64,000 nt of DNA. Source: Paramecium octaurelia. Lineage: Eukaryota; Ciliophora; Oligohymenophorea; Peniculida; Parameciidae. The position numbers and the translations under genes are program-made. The DNA is taken from assembly GCA_905182995.1 (NCBI GenBank), contig CAJJDP010000117.1, positions 195,589 through 259,588 on the forward strand. Direction: 5' to 3'. This document shows, in pieces, positions 61,680 through 64,000 of the stretch. Every line of letters begins with the position of its first letter. Within the stretch, counting starts at the first letter, position 1. The notes below the pieces were generated by a model. The model was not told the DNA's origin and ran no database searches. It worked only from the letters and a program-made list of their open reading frames with translations.

Positions 61680-62660
61680 ATATTAAATTATGTCTAATGA
61701 AAAAAAAGATTTTGGTATTTATATAAAATTATTCTCTATAAAGAATACTAATAATATAGAGTTTGTTTTTCGATTTTTATTTTTAACAAATATGTTCGAT
61801 TTTTATTTTATACCCTTGACCTAAAGAGCTTAACTGAATAATTTTTTTTTCTTATCGTACCTTTTCCTTTTTTATATTTGGCAAGCGCTTTTCTTGCTTA
61901 TATACATTACAAATATATATATATTCATTCAAATAGCACAATCATAGAAGAAATTTAGACCTGAAATATAATTCAGAAATTAATAGAAATCCAATAAATA
62001 TATTGAAAAAAATATTCTGTTTCACAATATTACGATTAATAATTATATAAAGACTATAAACATATTGCTTATAAGCTAAGTCATCTCAATTAACCTTTAG
62101 AAGCTGATAGAATCTCAATTTAAGCAGTCCAAGAAATGACATCATTATTGGTAGTTATTTAATTATAAATAAATATAATCAAATTTATTATCAAACTTTT
62201 TAATTACAATTCAAATAAAAACAAAATTATTTAAATTGCCTCTTGACTTTTAGATTTATCTCTTCATTCAGTTATCTCCCCATAGCATATCAAAGAGTTT
62301 ACTTTAAATCACAATTAAAACAATAATATTAAGAGTAACATCCAATAAGTCTTCTATGATGATGATAACATCCCCAGTATTTAGACGTTAATAATAATAA
62401 AGCTATAATTACTTAAATTATCAGCTTATTCCAATTAATAAATATATTTTTTAATTACTAACTTATACTACTAAAGACAATTAATATTAAATTAATTATA
62501 TGCTTATATGATATTGTGATTTTCTATTCCAGAATGTCTTCAATTCCTAGAAGGGATCTCAAAGTGTATGAATAATAAGTTTTTACTTAATTAAGGTGTT
62601 ATGCACTCCTTTTTAAATACTTATGCATTGTCTTTATTATAATTAAGATTTTTAATTAAC
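61680..62660. other. AT-rich intergenic region between divergent genes
   Basis: About 1 kb holding the promoters of the surface antigen (leftward) and of the kinase-like gene (rightward). It includes A/T-only stretches near 61910-61925 and 62020-62060. No ORF or structured element supported. In Paramecium the upstream region of surface antigens matters for mutually exclusive expression, so this region may be regulatory. Confidence 0.45.
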
Positions 62661-63929
62661 ATGAGTGATTCAATAACTGAGTCAAACTCCTTTGAAAGAA
62701 ATGCGAATGCTGTAGTTTTAGATCATAAATATTTTCTCGTGCGTTTAATTTACAAGGGCCGAAGTCATAACTTGTATTTAGGTAATTAGGTAGATCTAAT
62801 AGGAAGTGTAGCTTTAAATAAGGATGATCCGAATATGTACTATTTGGTAGAAATGAAAAGGTATAATGATTTACAATATAACATAGTTAGGAGCAATACA
62901 ATTCCTTTGTTTGTGACGAAAGAATCATTAAAAAAATGCATGACTGTACTAATCATAAAAGTAGTCTTTTAGTGCAAATCATTCCAAAGACAATACAACA
63001 AGGAATATACAAATTCAAGAATATGGAATATCGCTACAATATAAAGGAAAGATGCGGGCCTTCTCTTAAACTTTGCTTTCAACATCAAAATCGGAAGTTT
63101 TCTGATCAAGTGTTTGCAACTCTGGCAATCGAAGCGGTAAGATTGAGAACCTATTACCAGATATCTGTGTTGGAGAAAATGCATTCTGCATCGTTGGTTC
63201 ATTGCTATTTAAAACCGAAGAAATTTGTGACAATGCACAGGGGAGTTCAACTGCTTTTAACTGACTTAAAGTTCGCCCAAAAATACAAATTGAGACAGTT
63301 ACTAAACTAGAATACTAAAAACAAGTTCCAATACGCTTTAGCATTAAACAAATATTCAAGTCTAAATCTGCACCTAGGGATAAGTAATGCATATTAGTTA
63401 AATTAAGAACCTTGTCCCAGAGATGATCTGGAATCCCTGGCATATATCCTAATTAATTTTTACATTGGAGGTCGACTGTTTAAAACAAAGCAGAAGAAAA
63501 CGAAGAGTGATAAAATTAAAGAAGTGGAATTATAGAAAATGAATCTGATAATTGAGAAGGCATTCCCATCTCTACCTAAAGAAATAATTTAATTTTATTA
63601 TCATGTAAAATTGTCCAATATTGATTAATACAAAGTGATCAACTATGATGAACTTAAGGCATACTTTTATAAATTGATGCAAAAAAACAACAATACAACC
63701 AATTTAAAATCGTATCCATGGGTAATGCTATTTAAATATCAAAATGAAGAATCATGAAGTGATTGAACCTCAAAAGCAGAACTCTCTAAGTAGTTTAACT
63801 TCGGTTGTCGAAGATGACGAAAACGAATCCGATGATTCATTAATAGAAGAGCAGTCAATTCTGAGTGTTATAGAGTAGTTGAAACAAATTACTAAAACTA
63901 AAAAACTACTCTCTGATTTGGATAATTGA
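62661..63929 (+). CDS. Casein-kinase-1-like pseudokinase, frameshifted in an A-run
   Basis: About 405 residues if one base is restored in the A7 run near 62930; introns at 63137-63160 and 63722-63749. The N-terminal lobe includes DHKYFLVRLIYKGRSHNLYL and YYLVEMKRYNDLQYNI, the CK1 VAIK and E-x-K-V-Y-x-D-L-Q regions. The C-lobe has CGPSLKLCFQHQNRKFSDQV, the CK1 GPSLEDLF hallmark. The catalytic loop VHCYLKPKKF has Tyr where HRD has Asp, and DFG reads DLK (LTDLKFAQKY). Catalysis is therefore unlikely; it may scaffold a CK1 pathway. The tail is acidic. The frameshift may be a sequencing error, since homopolymers are error-prone. Confidence 0.75.
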
Positions 63930-63958
63930 TTTATAATTTTTTTAATTTAAATTCTTAA

Positions 63959-64000
63959 TCATCTGCTAAAGATACCTTTCCTGCTAAGACTAGGAAGTGC
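63959..64000 (-). CDS. C-terminal end of a leftward gene (partial)
   Basis: The minus strand reads ALPSLSRKGIFSR and then TGA (63959-63961). It converges with the kinase-like gene 30 bases away. Only 13 codons are visible, so the call rests on coding-like composition and position. Confidence 0.3.
   Translation of the reverse strand, partial: ALPSLSRKGIFSR

Noticed and set aside
61910-61925. Telomeric or subtelomeric repeat next to the surface antigen
   Set aside because: The sequence is plain AT repeats with no G4T2/G3T3 units, and another gene follows at 62661.
1-64000. Bacterial-style features: CRISPR array, insertion sequence, operons, Shine-Dalgarno sites
   Set aside because: Genetic code, short introns and gene families are ciliate; no such elements were seen.

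Overview
The window is macronuclear DNA of a ciliate, almost certainly Paramecium. Proteins read through only when TAA and TAG are translated as glutamine and TGA is the sole stop. Genes carry many introns of about 22-31 nt (GTA...TAG, sometimes ...AAG or ...CAG). DNA is about 70% AT or more, spacers are short, and a giant cysteine-rich surface-antigen gene is present. Splice sites below are hand-assigned; most multi-exon models were checked for exon lengths divisible by three.

Layout. 1-7 kb: a 5'-truncated centrin-like EF-hand gene, a small gene, an FCP1/SCP-type phosphatase, a RING-like protein and a three-repeat Myb factor. 8-11 kb: small genes (LRAT-like candidate, twin-CX9C NDUFA8-like complex I subunit, unknown) inside a 1,343-bp exact duplication split by one N at 9572. 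11-16.7 kb: an intronless unknown, a degenerate RNase H2A-like gene, a tRNA, small genes and a CX3C-type small protein. A second exact duplication (1,300 bp, N at 17898) covers that last gene and a UCP/SLC25 mitochondrial carrier. Both duplications look like unmerged contig overlaps.

20-36 kb: a multi-membrane protein overlapping a TMEM43-family gene, RPB5 with a frameshift, a myristoylation-type mini-protein, a two-TM protein with a degenerate vWFA domain, a SANT/Myb-like protein, a NASP-like histone chaperone, a Sel1-repeat protein and several coiled-coil proteins. 36.8-47 kb: two giant tandem multi-TM PAS-domain (TmcB-like) genes. 47-55 kb: a type I membrane protein, a UFSP2-type UFM1 protease, coiled-coil and charged proteins, and a histidine-kinase-like protein lacking a recognisable H-box histidine. 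54.9-61.7 kb: an intronless 2,270-residue GPI-type surface (immobilisation) antigen. 62.6-64 kb: a casein-kinase-1-like pseudokinase with a homopolymer frameshift, and the tail of another gene.

There is no operon logic. Genes are packed on both strands and convergent pairs are common. The most interesting content is a cluster of probable pseudoenzymes (RNase H2A-like, CK1-like, histidine-kinase-like) and the tandem giant PAS/TM pair. The two duplications and two frameshifts in conserved or kinase-fold genes should be treated as possible assembly errors until raw reads are checked.
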